This document shows, piece by piece, positions 49,245 to 60,700 of a DNA stretch of 64,000 nt. A program made the position numbers and the translations under genes. The DNA is taken from the NCBI RefSeq assembly GCF_000210295.1, contig NC_026736.1, positions 1,204,022 to 1,268,021 of the forward strand, read 5' to 3'. The stretch comes from Trypanosoma brucei gambiense DAL972. Its lineage: Eukaryota > Euglenozoa > Kinetoplastea > Trypanosomatida > Trypanosomatidae. The notes under the pieces were generated by a model. That model was not told the origin of the DNA and ran no database searches. It worked only from the letters and a program-made list of their open reading frames with translations. Each line of letters starts with the position of its first letter. Position 1 is the first letter of the stretch.

Positions 49245-51120
49245 GTTATACCGGTGTTTTTTCCCCGTATCATCACCAACGTTTACCGACTGTTCGCCAT
49301 GGAGGAAGCATCATGACTGTAGGTTCATCGAGGGAGGGGGTGGCAACCCCGAAGAACATATACATTACTTCCGCCTTGTGCTCAGGGACATTGAACTACC
49401 ATTTGCTCCAGTGAACGATGTTTCATGACAAAGACTGGTGCGAAATTGGTATGTATTACGTTTATGTATGTGCGGATTAATGTTTTGGCTCCCGTTTTCT
49501 CTGTTCAGGGCTGCGGCGTTACTAGCGCGATTAAAGGACGTTAGGTGGGGAGGGGGTATAAGGCATGTTTACCCTTGTACCCGGGTGTAGCACAAATTTA
49601 TGCGGCAGCAGGGAAGTATATGAACATAACTGTAGGGGTCCTGCGCGAAGAGCGGGTGACGTGCAATTATATCATAGATCTGAAACTTGAATGAAAGCAT
49701 TCTACTTCGTTTTTAAATTCCCCCTTTCTACAACTTTGAGGAAAGATATACATCAAGTGATCCATGTAGCCGCACATGAAACCCAGTTCGACTGGCTGTT
49801 GTTACCGTGCATTCGATATTGGGAAGAGGACGGCACCCCTTCCCGCTATTTCACCCACGGGTGCGCTGCGAACGTTAAACGCTTCAACGACGTCGGGTTT
49901 CTTTCGACAGTTTGGTGTCGCTGGTAATGGAGTGCAGAGTTTTCCGAAGCAAGCTCAAGAAAGGGCATGCTCCCACCCGACTGCTAAATTTCTTTCAGGC
50001 AAATATAAGCGGTGGATACACCCGGTGGATTTCGAGTCTTTGAACGAACCCACCCTGTCAATTTGATTGTGATGAGTTATGTGATATTTTTCTATCATGT
50101 TTTGGCGCGTCATAATGACATAGTCACTTCTCTGTGTTTTACCCGAGTCGGAGGCGCCACTTAATACTATGTAGGTGAGTTTTTGGTGGGATTCGGCTCA
50201 GCAGTTGCACTATTGTGACTCCGTTGATACACAGCGTGCCGAAGGCATGCACCTTATTTCGATAACCACATCAATGAAAAGCGTTGTGTTTCATGCGAAC
50301 TTTGGTGTTTCACACATTCTACTTTACCTCTTTTCATACTGGAGCGGTAGTTGGGATCATGTTTACGACGGTATCTTTTTAATATATATATATATATCAT
50401 CTGTTAACCCAGTTATCTGTTTTTCGTTGTTTGTGGCGTCGGTTTTGTTGTTAAAGGCACATTTTAGCGCCATCATTACCTATTAGTGCCCCGATTTGTT
50501 GTCGTTGTTATCACTGGAAGTTTCTTTGTACTGTAGCCACTCGTTACCGTGAGTGGTTGAATCGTTTTTCGACTGGTCAACTATTTTGACTTGAAGGACC
50601 CGTCGTATCCTCTGGCATGTGGTGTTCGTGGTTGATACAAACGTGTTTGTGCGTGTTTTGCTGGGGTTTCGACTGCAGCGCTTGTGTTATTTGGCAGTGA
50701 CCACAAGTACAAACTGTCTGTCGCACAAACCACCTAGCTAGCAAAAAATTTTGCCACATGCACGTCTTGAATAAACGGACGTGGCGACGTTCATGCTAAT
50801 TTCATCGGTTACGTTGCTTGGGGGAAGTGCTGTAGCATTATTGGCGATAGGGGAGGGATTTTTTTTTTTTTTTTGGAGTGTTTATTTGTTTCTTCCCTTT
50901 AATGGTGCAGAGGAATGGGCTTGATACAGCTCGGGGATGTCGCTGTACTTTGATCGGGGGAAACGACTAAAGGGTATCTGTGAAGATGTTTTTGTTGGTG
51001 GGGACATGCTTAGAGGTGAGTTATCTACATGGAAGTGGGTCTGCATTGCTGCTGCCTGCATTCCCTTATTTTGAACGGTAGTCGCTCAACGATGCTTCTT
51101 CCCACATATTTTGAGAGCGA
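49245..51120. other. Long intergenic region, no firm gene
   Basis: About 1.9 kb between LETM1 and the next gene. Two short plus-strand frames overlap at 49691-50066 in a compositionally balanced patch but resemble nothing. A TA repeat lies at about 50380-50397, and a T-run at about 50861-50874. Confidence 0.55.
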
Positions 51121-51747
51121 ATGAGAGAAACTGCTATTATGAACAACAGATTAGTACTACTTGCTTCAGCTTCCACAGATGCAGAGAACGGCAGTGTACA
51201 CGTTCGTGGCGGCACCCGGTGCTGCGGGCCCTGTTGTCACTCAGACCAAAAGCGAGGACGGTCAGTGTGGACGAAGCCCACGTTAGAAGCAGACGACACT
51301 GCTGACAGCGACGCGTGTGAAGATGTCGTGAAGCGCAGTGAGCGGCTCTTGGAACTCTTGCGCGTGCGCAAGATTCAGTGTGATTCAGCTGTTGATACTT
51401 CTAGCATGATTTATGATGTGGAAGCAGAGATGTCACCATTGGCTGCTTCTGGCACGCGGATGTGTGGGGCCATTTTTTCCCAATCCTCTGCTCTTGTGCC
51501 TTTGTCCTCCATCGCTGGGGATAAGGATCTCGTGGAGTTTGATGTATCTGGGGAAGAGAAAACTAACCTGGTGCCGGTGAGCTCTCGTTCGCTACTGAAA
51601 GTTGCTATTACTTGTACGGACGCAGAGACACAAACACTTCCCGCTCCGGTGGGCTATCGGGTGGAAAGCCCAATAATGACAAAACCTGATTGGTTCGTTC
51701 TTCGGTTATGTGAATTGGACGCTTTACTTCACATATTTTTTTCCTGA
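51121..51747 (+). CDS. Hypothetical protein
   Basis: A 208-residue frame from the ATG at 51121; a pyrimidine tract followed by AG at 51114-51115 would give a leader of only about 5 nt, so the second Met (residue 7, 51139) may be used instead. The N-terminal third has Cys/His-rich residues (CCGPCCHSD) without standard finger spacing. The middle is acidic and Ser-rich, with one helical stretch (KRSERLLELLRVRKIQC). The motif DAETQT near residue 166 recalls short linear motifs such as the DYNLL-binding TQT. Not recognised; strand, length and position support a real gene. Confidence 0.65.
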   Translation: MRETAIMNNRLVLLASASTDAENGSVHVRGGTRCCGPCCHSDQKRGRSVWTKPTLEADDTADSDACEDVVKRSERLLELLRVRKIQCDSAVDTSSMIYDVEAEMSPLAASGTRMCGAIFSQSSALVPLSSIAGDKDLVEFDVSGEEKTNLVPVSSRSLLKVAITCTDAETQTLPAPVGYRVESPIMTKPDWFVLRLCELDALLHIFFS

Positions 51748-51918
51748 GATTGTTTATTCGTTTATTTGATTCTTTTTTTTTTCCCGCACCACGTCTATTT
51801 TTATACTTTTTGCAGATGGGACTGCATGTTTTCCCCTCCTGACTGCTCGGCTCAGTGTTGCCCATCTTCCTCCGCCGTGGTTGCCGGTTTCCCAGTAGTT
51901 GCGTTCGTGAGGTGATCC

Positions 51919-51949
51919 TATTTCTCTGACCCCTCCGGCTGCTTAATAG
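51919..51949 (+). promoter_or_regulatory. Predicted spliced-leader acceptor for OvoA
   Basis: A C/T-rich tract is followed by AG at 51948-51949, 24 nt before the ATG at 51974; further AGs follow closely. Confidence 0.55.
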
Positions 51950-51973
51950 AATAAGAAGCTAAGTAATCAAAAA

Positions 51974-54223
51974 ATGACCTCACTCGTCCTAAATCACTAT
52001 TCGCAGGAGGAAGTCAGCCGACTTTTCAATCTTTCGTCTCCACGAGACCTATTTCACCAGCGCACGCCGGCGCTGGCCGACGGAGACGTGAAACAGAAGG
52101 TGGAGGAGATACGCTCTTACGTGCATAGCACTATGGAACTGTATGAGAGGGTTTTTGAATGCCTCTCGTCGGAGGAAGCGTTTTTCGTTCAACCGATCCA
52201 CAAGCTTCGCCACCCCTTAATTTTTTACTACGGCCACACTGCCTGCTTCTACATAAATAAGTTGTGCGCCGCTGGACTCTCCATGCGAATTCGCCCACAC
52301 CTTGAGGAGGCGTTTGCAGTTGGTGTGGATGAGATGAGCTGGGATGATCTTAACGAAGAGCACTATAACTGGCCAACAGTGGAGGAAGTTGTAGAGTACC
52401 GCCGTGCTGTCCGTAAGCACGTGGATGGCATGATGACAAGTGGCAAATTTGAACTGACCCTTCCCTTGACATTTGCTGGAAGCACAGAGAACGCTGACAG
52501 TTCATTTTGGTGGTTAATGTTGATGTGTGCTGAGCACGAGCGCATCCACGTCGAAACCGCCTCCGTTCACGTGCGAGAACTTCCCATGCGTTATGTGAGG
52601 CCGTCTATGGATCAGTTCTGGAAGCCGTGTGGGGAGGCAGGTTGCGAAGCCCCGGCAAACGAGCTGGTGGATGTAGCCGGGGGACGGGTAGCCGTCGGAC
52701 GTGCGCCTAACTCTGAGCTATACGGTTGGGATTGCGACTACTCTGACGGAAATTATGTGCTTAATGTTGCACCGTTCAAGGCGAGTAAGTACTTAGTGTC
52801 TAACGCGGAGTTCTTTACCTTTGTTGTTGCAGGTGGTTACGCTACGCAACGCTACTGGGATGAGGAAGGGTGGAACTGGGTCCAGTGGAGGAAACCTGAG
52901 TGTCCCTGGTTCTGGGTTCGCGATGAGAACCGACCCAAGGGCTATGCGCTTCGACTTCAAACGACGCTTATTGACTTGCCGTGGAGCTGGCCATGTGAGA
53001 TTAACAATCTTGAGGCTCGGGCGTTTTGTAACTTTAAAAGTGAGCAAACTGGGAAGAAAATTCGTATGCCTACAGAAGCTGAATGGCTGATTCTTTGGGA
53101 CCGGTACGTCGGCAAAGATCAAATGTTGTGGGATGTAGCGCCGGGGAATGTTAACATGGAACACTTCCAAAGTAGTTGCCCTGTCGATAAGTTTGCTCAC
53201 GGTCCATTTTTCGATATAGTTGGAAACGTGTGGCAGCACTGTGAAACACCAGTATACCCGTATCCTGGTTACCAGGTGCATCCATTCTACTATGATTTTT
53301 CTATGCCTACCTTTGATGGTCGCCATGCGTGCATGAAAGGCGGGGCATGGGTTAGTACGGGGAACGAGGCTACACGCGATGCTCGCTTCGCCTTTCGCCG
53401 CCATTTCTTCCAATACATCGGACTTCGATACGTGGAAGGTGAACCAGTGCAAGAGGGGTTTCTCAACTTGAATTCGTTGGGGCTTGATCCCATGGTGGAT
53501 GCCATTACGGATGCCAACTACCGTCCTTCGTTTAATGACATCCCTAATGGTTTCGTACAGATAGCAGAATTTGTTATGAACCAGTTCAGGTGTTGTGCTA
53601 GGACAGGGCCGAAGCGTGCCCTTGATTTTGCGTGTGGGGCTGGACGGATAGCATTTGAGCTGACGTCAATGTTTGATCAAGTGGTTGGGTCGGATTTTTC
53701 TGCCCGATTGCTCATTCCCGCCTACGCTATCAGTGAGCGCGGAAGCTACACATATAGTATTGTGAACTCTTCTACGTCGAGACGTGTAGAACAAACCTTC
53801 AAGTCGCTGGGGTACCCGTGGGATGCAACCCGAGGGCGCGCTGTTTTTTTTCAAGCAGATCCTACGAACCTACACTCCCACATGAAAGATTTCTCGTTGA
53901 TCTTGTGCTGGAACACGCTGGATAGGAGCTACAACCCCACCGCTGTTCCGTCGCATATGGTTGACAGGCTTGTGGTGGGTGGTTTGATTGTCTTCGGGCT
54001 TGATGGAGTGACTGATGAAGTCAACGAAGGAAAGAGGGAGCAGGGGGGTGAGGAAACACCCAAGCAGGTCGTCTTCTCAGAAAACGAGATCTATCATCTG
54101 TTGGGCGGAGAAAACGTGGTGGACCGCGTCGGAGACCCAACACAACTGACGGTTGCGTTTCCTGCGTCAGACTCTACAGCAACTTTCAGAAAAGTTCGGC
54201 TGTCCGTCTACCGAAAGAAATAA
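51974..54223 (+). CDS. ovoA: Ovothiol synthase OvoA (5-histidylcysteine sulfoxide synthase / methyltransferase)
   Basis: A 749-residue three-domain enzyme. The N-terminal DinB-like domain supplies the iron site: H88 in FYYGHTACF and H188-x3-H192-x-E194 in AEHERIHVETA, matching the EgtB/OvoA three-histidine site. The FGE-sulfatase-like domain (about 225-500) ends with GGAWVSTGNEATRDARFAFRRHF. The C-terminal SAM methyltransferase domain (about 530-745) begins with ALDFACGAGRIAFEL. OvoA couples cysteine to histidine with oxygen to form the sulfoxide, and its methyltransferase domain N-methylates the thiolhistidine in the last step to ovothiol A; kinetoplastid OvoA is established. Ovothiol is a redox thiol in trypanosomatids. 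Length and domain order are those of full OvoA. Confidence 0.96.
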   Translation: MTSLVLNHYSQEEVSRLFNLSSPRDLFHQRTPALADGDVKQKVEEIRSYVHSTMELYERVFECLSSEEAFFVQPIHKLRHPLIFYYGHTACFYINKLCAAGLSMRIRPHLEEAFAVGVDEMSWDDLNEEHYNWPTVEEVVEYRRAVRKHVDGMMTSGKFELTLPLTFAGSTENADSSFWWLMLMCAEHERIHVETASVHVRELPMRYVRPSMDQFWKPCGEAGCEAPANELVDVAGGRVAVGRAPNSELYGWDCDYSDGNYVLNVAPFKASKYLVSNAEFFTFVVAGGYATQRYWDEEGWNWVQWRKPECPWFWVRDENRPKGYALRLQTTLIDLPWSWPCEINNLEARAFCNFKSEQTGKKIRMPTEAEWLILWDRYVGKDQMLWDVAPGNVNMEHFQSSCPVDKFAHGPFFDIVGNVWQHCETPVYPYPGYQVHPFYYDFSMPTFDGRHACMKGGAWVSTGNEATRDARFAFRRHFFQYIGLRYVEGEPVQEGFLNLNSLGLDPMVDAITDANYRPSFNDIPNGFVQIAEFVMNQFRCCARTGPKRALDFACGAGRIAFELTSMFDQVVGSDFSARLLIPAYAISERGSYTYSIVNSSTSRRVEQTFKSLGYPWDATRGRAVFFQADPTNLHSHMKDFSLILCWNTLDRSYNPTAVPSHMVDRLVVGGLIVFGLDGVTDEVNEGKREQGGEETPKQVVFSENEIYHLLGGENVVDRVGDPTQLTVAFPASDSTATFRKVRLSVYRKK

Positions 54224-55604
54224 GTGATGGACAAAGCTCTACCTCCTCTCCAGTTTGTATGAAGTCACAGTCGCGCCTCGAGTCTTCTTCCGATGAGGCT
54301 TTAACATGATGGTGGGGCGTTTAGTTTTTCGGTTATTTTCCATAATTTTCTTTCTTATTTGGTTTTTCGGCTTAACAAAAGGCCGGTTTCCGGGCCTCCC
54401 CACCGCGGGCGCTTTGCTACGGGCCACCGTCTATGCACTGGCTCGCCTCATAGCATTTGAATACGTACATATACTTGTATTCGAATAGTTTGTGCAGTTC
54501 TAATGAAAAAAGTATGTTTTCAGGGTTTATGAGATATACCATTTGTGTTTAATTTTTTGTACCCCCGTATTCACATTGTTTACTCATTTATCAAAAGAGG
54601 AAGTGGTAGCGTGGAGGCAGGTAAACGCCGCCGGCTACGAGCGAACGGGTGTCGGGAAACGACGATGTGTTAGCGATTTCGTTTGGGATACCATAATTGA
54701 GGAGAGAGATCGTTGGCATTCGGTGATGGAAGAGGGATGCATTCTGCTAGTTTTGTCAGTGAAGTAAAATGGACTGTGCCCACTTTTTTTTTCTTCGTAT
54801 TGCTAAGCGGCGAGAAATGTGCATGATATCCCGCCTCAGTGCCCTGACTACCCCTCCCACTCATGGCGGTTGTTGAGTTGTTTTGATGGTTCCTATGGGT
54901 CGTTTCTTTGTGTTCTCAGGTGCTTCCGCTTGAGCGTGTGGCTGTTATTCAGAACATATTGAGGGCCAACTTATGTAAGGCACTTGTGTAACTATGGGAT
55001 TGGAGGTGTGGCTTTGTTGTGGTAGGATCGAAGTTCAGCGTATTGTGGCAGATCAACCCCATTTCCTGTTTGCTCGCGTCAGGAGGACACTGTTTCTTTT
55101 TTTTTTTTAAAGGCACAAGGGAATACGCCTGGGTTAGTGCGCTGCATTTGACCTTATATCCGGTTCCTATTGATGAGGCTGGCTTCGTTTTGGCGGCGGT
55201 ATATTCAACCAAGCGCGATCCCTGAATCGACTATGCCCTCCACTACGCTATGTCGGCTTACTGACTTTAGGATCCACCTCGTTGACCTCTGTCCTTTTAC
55301 TTGGGGTGTTTAAACTGGGTTCGGGCTCTGTGGGTACTCGTCAGCGACCGTCGTTCACATCGGACATCTTTAATTATTTTTATTCCATAATCCGTTTGTG
55401 TTTTTGTACCCCTCACTCCAATATACGAGGGTGTAAGGGCCTGAGAGTTATGTGCATGTGGGAGGAACTCTTCGTATTAATGCAGTTTCTTGTTTTTTGT
55501 TTGCATACGCCAGCTGAGTACCACGCACCTTCTCGTTTCCCATATGTGTGTGTATCTCCTTCCGTAGGTCTGCGCGCTGTTTGTCTTCTTTTACGGTCAT
55601 TTGT
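54224..55604. other. Intergenic region, no gene seen
   Basis: Contains the OvoA 3' flank. T-runs at about 54784-54793 and 55096-55108; several short frames without motifs. Confidence 0.6.
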
Positions 55605-55637
55605 CATTATTTCGTTAATTTCTTTTGCCCCTTGTAG
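55605..55637 (+). promoter_or_regulatory. Predicted spliced-leader acceptor
   Basis: A T/C-rich tract ending CCCCTTGTAG, with AG at 55636-55637, lies 26 nt before the ATG at 55664. Confidence 0.65.
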
Positions 55638-55663
55638 ATACGCGGTGCGGCCAGTAGGTTGGG

Positions 55664-57163
55664 ATGCGGCGTGCATTGTACCGTGGGGTGACCGAGTCAG
55701 GACCTGAAATAAGATATTTTGCTGTTCACGCTGGATGCATGCGACGCTGGTGCAGCGCTGCGAGTGGTTCTTCGCGTGGTGATAGGCCCACTGATTATGA
55801 TGTACCTCCACCGCGCCCCGCCTTTTATGTGCCCCCGGAGGAACGAGCATCAGACGATGCCTCGCTCCAGTTTCTTCGGAAAGACAGTGGAGTGCGCTCA
55901 GGTCTGATGAAGGGATGTGGGGATGCGACTGGTGAGGTTAAACTAGAGCCTGGCCAACTCTTCGCCCCCGAGCCTCCCGTGCGCCCGGCGGAATCACCCA
56001 GTTACATCAATGAAAAAGCAGCGCGATTGTCATCTACAAGTGTCCGCGCAGGGGCCTCCTTGTTAACGGGGGACATCGGAGCAGAGGTCAGTCGTCTAGC
56101 GGTGGTGAAAAATTCCACATCTACGCGGAACCGAAGCGAGAAAACAGATGCATCTCCACCCCTCACGTATGGGGGGAGTAAAGGATCGATATTTGAGTCG
56201 AGGGACGTAGCCGATGGAGTGCCGGAGGGGAAAAAGATCAGACAACACGAAGGAACTGTTGGCAGAGGTGAGGAAGGCGGAGAAACCACTGGAGGAAATC
56301 CCACTGGCGATGAATTGCCGCTCTTACAACAAATGCAGGTTGATCTTCGCCGTCTGGAATACTACCAGGGGACCCCCCAATATCCAGAGATGCTGAAGGA
56401 GTTCCGTGCAAAATACTTATCTGACGGCGGTAGCGAGGGTGAAGGGGACGGACGTCTGGAGGACCTTCGGTCTTACACCCAGGAAGAGCTGGCGCGCGGA
56501 CTGGAGTCACAGCCAATTGATTATCTTCGGGCTAGCAGTAAGTTGAAGGTGGAGCTTACCAGCGGCCCCAGAGCGTACGACCCGGTACTTGTCATGCAGC
56601 AGATGGGTGTGATGCGGTTTCAAGGGTATGCTTTCCCTCCCACGACGGAATTAGGTAGGCTATGCGACAGTGATGGAAAACTGCCGGACTCGAGCGAAGG
56701 TGCCCATAGATTTGCCAAGTATGTAGCTCAGACGGCTCCAACAGCCATCAAAGATCAATTGAAAGGCAATGAGGACAGGCACATTCTCTATCGAACAATG
56801 GGCCTAGACGTCGTACAACGCCGACAAGTGAAGGCTATGTTGAGTGACTTTGACCACGGTGATCGCCATACGTCATACCATGTGATGATGTCGTATCCCT
56901 ACGCTGACTGGTTACATGTGTTCTACATGGTTTTGGTGGGGGTGGCGATATATGAGATGCAGGTTCGATTTTGTGCGTATGACTTTTATGATGAGTATTT
57001 GGGATTGGACCTGCGCCAAGTTCCCAAATTGAAGAAGCCCTTCCTTGTCACTGTTACTGTTGTGGTGATGGTAGTCGCACTGTTTCACCCACTGCTTCTA
57101 GTTAGCATTGCAACCACGCGTCTTTATCGCATCGCGATGAAGCGCCCTGTTGGACCTCCATAA
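55664..57163 (+). CDS. Hypothetical protein with two C-terminal membrane segments
   Basis: A 499-residue protein. The N-terminus is basic and hydroxylated (MRRALYRG..., MRRWCSAASGSSR), compatible with a mitochondrial presequence. Residues 40-225 are Pro/Glu/Gly/Ser-rich and probably disordered. A conserved-looking helical region follows (about 225-405; LRRLEYYQGTPQYPEML, TQEELARGLES). Near the C-terminus are two hydrophobic segments, DWLHVFYMVLVGVAIYEM (about 420-437) and FLVTVTVVVMVVALFHPLLL (about 463-482), separated by a Tyr/Asp-rich loop. Two closely spaced C-terminal spans fit a mitochondrial inner-membrane protein. I recognise no family. Confidence 0.75.
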   Translation: MRRALYRGVTESGPEIRYFAVHAGCMRRWCSAASGSSRGDRPTDYDVPPPRPAFYVPPEERASDDASLQFLRKDSGVRSGLMKGCGDATGEVKLEPGQLFAPEPPVRPAESPSYINEKAARLSSTSVRAGASLLTGDIGAEVSRLAVVKNSTSTRNRSEKTDASPPLTYGGSKGSIFESRDVADGVPEGKKIRQHEGTVGRGEEGGETTGGNPTGDELPLLQQMQVDLRRLEYYQGTPQYPEMLKEFRAKYLSDGGSEGEGDGRLEDLRSYTQEELARGLESQPIDYLRASSKLKVELTSGPRAYDPVLVMQQMGVMRFQGYAFPPTTELGRLCDSDGKLPDSSEGAHRFAKYVAQTAPTAIKDQLKGNEDRHILYRTMGLDVVQRRQVKAMLSDFDHGDRHTSYHVMMSYPYADWLHVFYMVLVGVAIYEMQVRFCAYDFYDEYLGLDLRQVPKLKKPFLVTVTVVVMVVALFHPLLLVSIATTRLYRIAMKRPVGPP

Positions 57164-57732
57164 CGTCTTTCACATCTCAGGTCTATCGACGAAGGCTCAA
57201 GGCTTGCATTCTATGCAACAGGGGCTGATGGCGGTGGTACCTGCTTTTGCGAGTACCTTTCACTGTTTTGATTTTATTTTGCACTACAGCACTCCGAATG
57301 TTCTTTCTTTTTGTGATGCTGCCCACTTCTAATAGCTAAGCAACTGCCTTCTTTTTTTCACTGCTTCCAATTTGGCAAGAAGACTACCGAGGAAGAGGGG
57401 GTGATAGGCAGCGCATTGAGAAAGGTGCGTTTAAACCCTAGGAATATCCGCAGAGTAGGTGTATCCACCACACCACCAATACCGCAAAACGAACCAAAAG
57501 TAGAGGAATAACGTACAAAGTATCGAAGGAGAGCATCAAGCGGCCTTTCGCACGGGTAAGTTATCAGTTTCTGTGAGTGGGAGTGCGACCAAGTTTAGAT
57601 TATTTTTCATTTTATATATTGTTAGAAGGAGAGAGTATCTTTTTAGCATACGTCGAAAGGTGATATTCATAGAGTTGTTTACTAGATAGAGTGCATATAC
57701 ACGTGTATCGTAAGCTGTAGTATCGCTTATTC
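57164..57732. other. Intergenic region upstream of the kinesin
   Basis: No gene seen. T/C-rich stretch at about 57335-57365 and T-rich sequence near 57600-57620 are candidate trans-splicing tracts. Confidence 0.6.
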
Positions 57733-60700
57733 ATGTCTATGCACCGTGACTTACTTCGAATAAGGCGGCAGACGTCGAACCTTGTCTCGTCACCCTCGCC
57801 TCCTTCCTCACGTGCCAGCCCTCGTGCAAGGGTGAGTTCGGCTAGAGGGGAACAACGACAAGGTGCTAGTGAAGCCGTGCATGTAGCAGTTCGTGTGCGG
57901 CCTTTGTCTGTCAATGAGGCGGGACAAGATGTCATCGTTTCGATGGATCCGTCAGCGAAGAAGATATTCGTGAGGAACCGAGGCGAGGAGAAACAAGAGT
58001 TTCCTTTTGAGTTGCCCGTATGGTCTTGCGGTGGAAATGCGCTAAACGGCTCGCCGCCGGTAACTCAGGCAGCACTGTACAAAATGGTTGGGCAACCCCT
58101 TTTGGACCACGCATTTGAGGGCTTTAACAGCACACTTATGGTATACGGTAGCACAGGCAGCGGAAAAACTTACACAATGATGGGTGACATGGATGGCGGC
58201 TTTCTGGGTGAGGACGAGGATGTGCTCAACGATGGTGAGGAGGGCATTGTCCCACGCCTATGCCGTGAGATGTTTCAGAAGATCAGAGATCGCTCGGTCA
58301 GCTTGTCTGACGGGGGAACGCTGACGTGGGATGTGCATGCCTCCTATGTGGAGGTTTATTGTGAGAAGATTAGCGATTTACTGAATAACGGTGCCCCTGT
58401 CACTATTCGTGAGGTGATCACGGATAACGAAGCGCACTTTGCGCTCAATGGTGCGCAGCGGGTTAACGTCCGTAATTCAGCGGAAATACTGCATCTCCTA
58501 AAAATTGGTAACAGACACAGGAAAACAGCCTCTACGGCCATGAATGAGCGCAGTAGTCGTAGTCATGCTATATTTGTTGTGGAGCTCACCGAGATGCTTG
58601 TAGTGAGAGGACCCGATGGTGAGTGTGTCGGTGCCCCAGGCAAGTTCCTTACCGTTCGCCTCGTTGATTTGGCGGGTAGTGAACGCGTTGGGGAAGCGGG
58701 CATGTCGGGACAGCTATTCAAGGAGGGTGTTGATATTAACTGCAGCCTCTTCACCCTGGGTATGGTAATTGAGGCTCTTTCGGATCCTAGTCGACGCCAT
58801 ATGAGGCCACCATACCGTGACAGTACGTTGACGAAGATTCTAAAGGACGCATTTGGTGGAAACAGTAAAACCACGATGATTTGTACCATTGCCCCCACGG
58901 AGGCCCAACGTGTGCACACGGTTCAAACACTTCAGTACGGGCTTAAGGCGCGACGAATTGTGAACAAGCCATGTGCGAAGAGAGGACCGTCAGCTAAAGA
59001 GCTTCGTAAGGCCAGTGAGGAGATGCTTAGTTTACGCCAGAAGCGCAGGGAAAGGCAACCACAAGGCGGTGGCTTGGAGGAATCGTATGCTGATCTAAGG
59101 CGTGCTGGCGGCGGAGGCTTACATAATGGGGGTGCTTTACGTCATTCTGAGAGCTCGTCGGAAGGCAAGGAGACTTCTCTTGGGGGCTCCAATTTCGCTA
59201 CAGATGAGGAGAGGGACCGTTACAGAAGGAGGATGGAAGAGCTGGAAGAAGAAATTGAGCGTGCGAGGGCGAGATACAGAGAGCAGGGGCGGGAGCTGCA
59301 AAACATAAGGAGAGAGAGTGCGGCTGAGGCTGAGGTGCGTTTAAGGGCGTTAGAAGCCCAATTCAATGAGAAGGAAAATCATTTGAAGCGGAAAGGTCAC
59401 GAAATTCAAAGGAAGCACCGTGATGCGGAGAGCCGATTGAAAGAGTTTAAAAATTTTTCGGAGGAGCGCATTTCTGACCTCCTTCGTGCACAGGGGGAGC
59501 TGAAAGATAAGTTACACGAGAAGGAACTTGCAGTCGGGCAGCGTGAGCGGGAGCTGCAGGAGGCCCAGAGTCGTGCCGAGGAGGAGGTTTCCCGTTTGCA
59601 TCAGCGCATGATGCAGCAGGAACGAAAATGGCTTGAACGCCATAAGGCTTTGGAAGCTGAAATTTGCGCACAAGAAGACAAAATGAGGGACCGATTGCGT
59701 GATGCTATGGAGAGAATGCGTAATGTGGAAGAAGTTGCAGCACGTCGCGAGAGTGAGCTTCACCGCAAGTGGTTAGATGCCCAGCAAGCGACCCGAGAGC
59801 TTCACCACAAGTTAGCTGAGAGCGAGGCAGAAAAGGCGCGACAAATATCTCAGGATCGCCGGGAAACAACCAAACGCGAGTCTGAACTTGCCCATAAATT
59901 GGAAGAAACTGAGCGCGGCCGAAAGGCCCTCGAACGTGAGGCGGTATCGCTAAAGACTGAATTGGATGTGTTGAAGGAAGACTACGAGATGCTCGCTAAA
60001 AACAGCAGGGAGGGTTGTGATGCGGAGGCGCGGCTTCTCCCCCTTGAGGAGGAACTAAAGAGGCGAGAGGAGCGGCTGCAGCAACGCGAGGAACAGGCCC
60101 AGGCATCACTCGATGAAGTTCTAAAGAAGCAAGAGGAACTGGACCGCTTACACCTCGCAGTCATTGCCAAAGCAGATGCTATTGAGAAGGATGCGGTTGC
60201 CGCACTTCGGGAAAGGGAGAGTCGCCTTCAGAAGCGTGAAGATGAGCTTAAGAGCTTGGAGCATGAGTTGGAGGCACGCTCCGCGGTTTTGGATGTGGAG
60301 GCCAGGGATAAATCAATGGAGTACGACACGAAGGAGAGTGGGGCAGAGGCTTTAGCTTCCCGCGAACGCCGCGCCACAGAACTGCTTCAAGATGAACTTC
60401 AGGAAGCATTGCAACGTGTTCATCTCGACATGAAACAGAGGGAAGAGAAGTTTGATCGAATGGAAGATGATATTAAGCGATGTCGTGAGCAGTTGGAGAA
60501 TCTCTACAACGAGCGGGATGAGATGCTTAGGCGTGCATCCACATCCTCCGCTGGACGCAGCTGCGTGTTTGACTCGCCGCTTCCCGTTCCTCCACGGGGT
60601 TGCCGAAGATGCAGGTCGGGTACATCGTGGCCGTCCAACTGTAGCACGATAGGGACCGGGGAGGAAAATGATGCTTCTCTCAGTGGGCGGCAGTTCTCTC

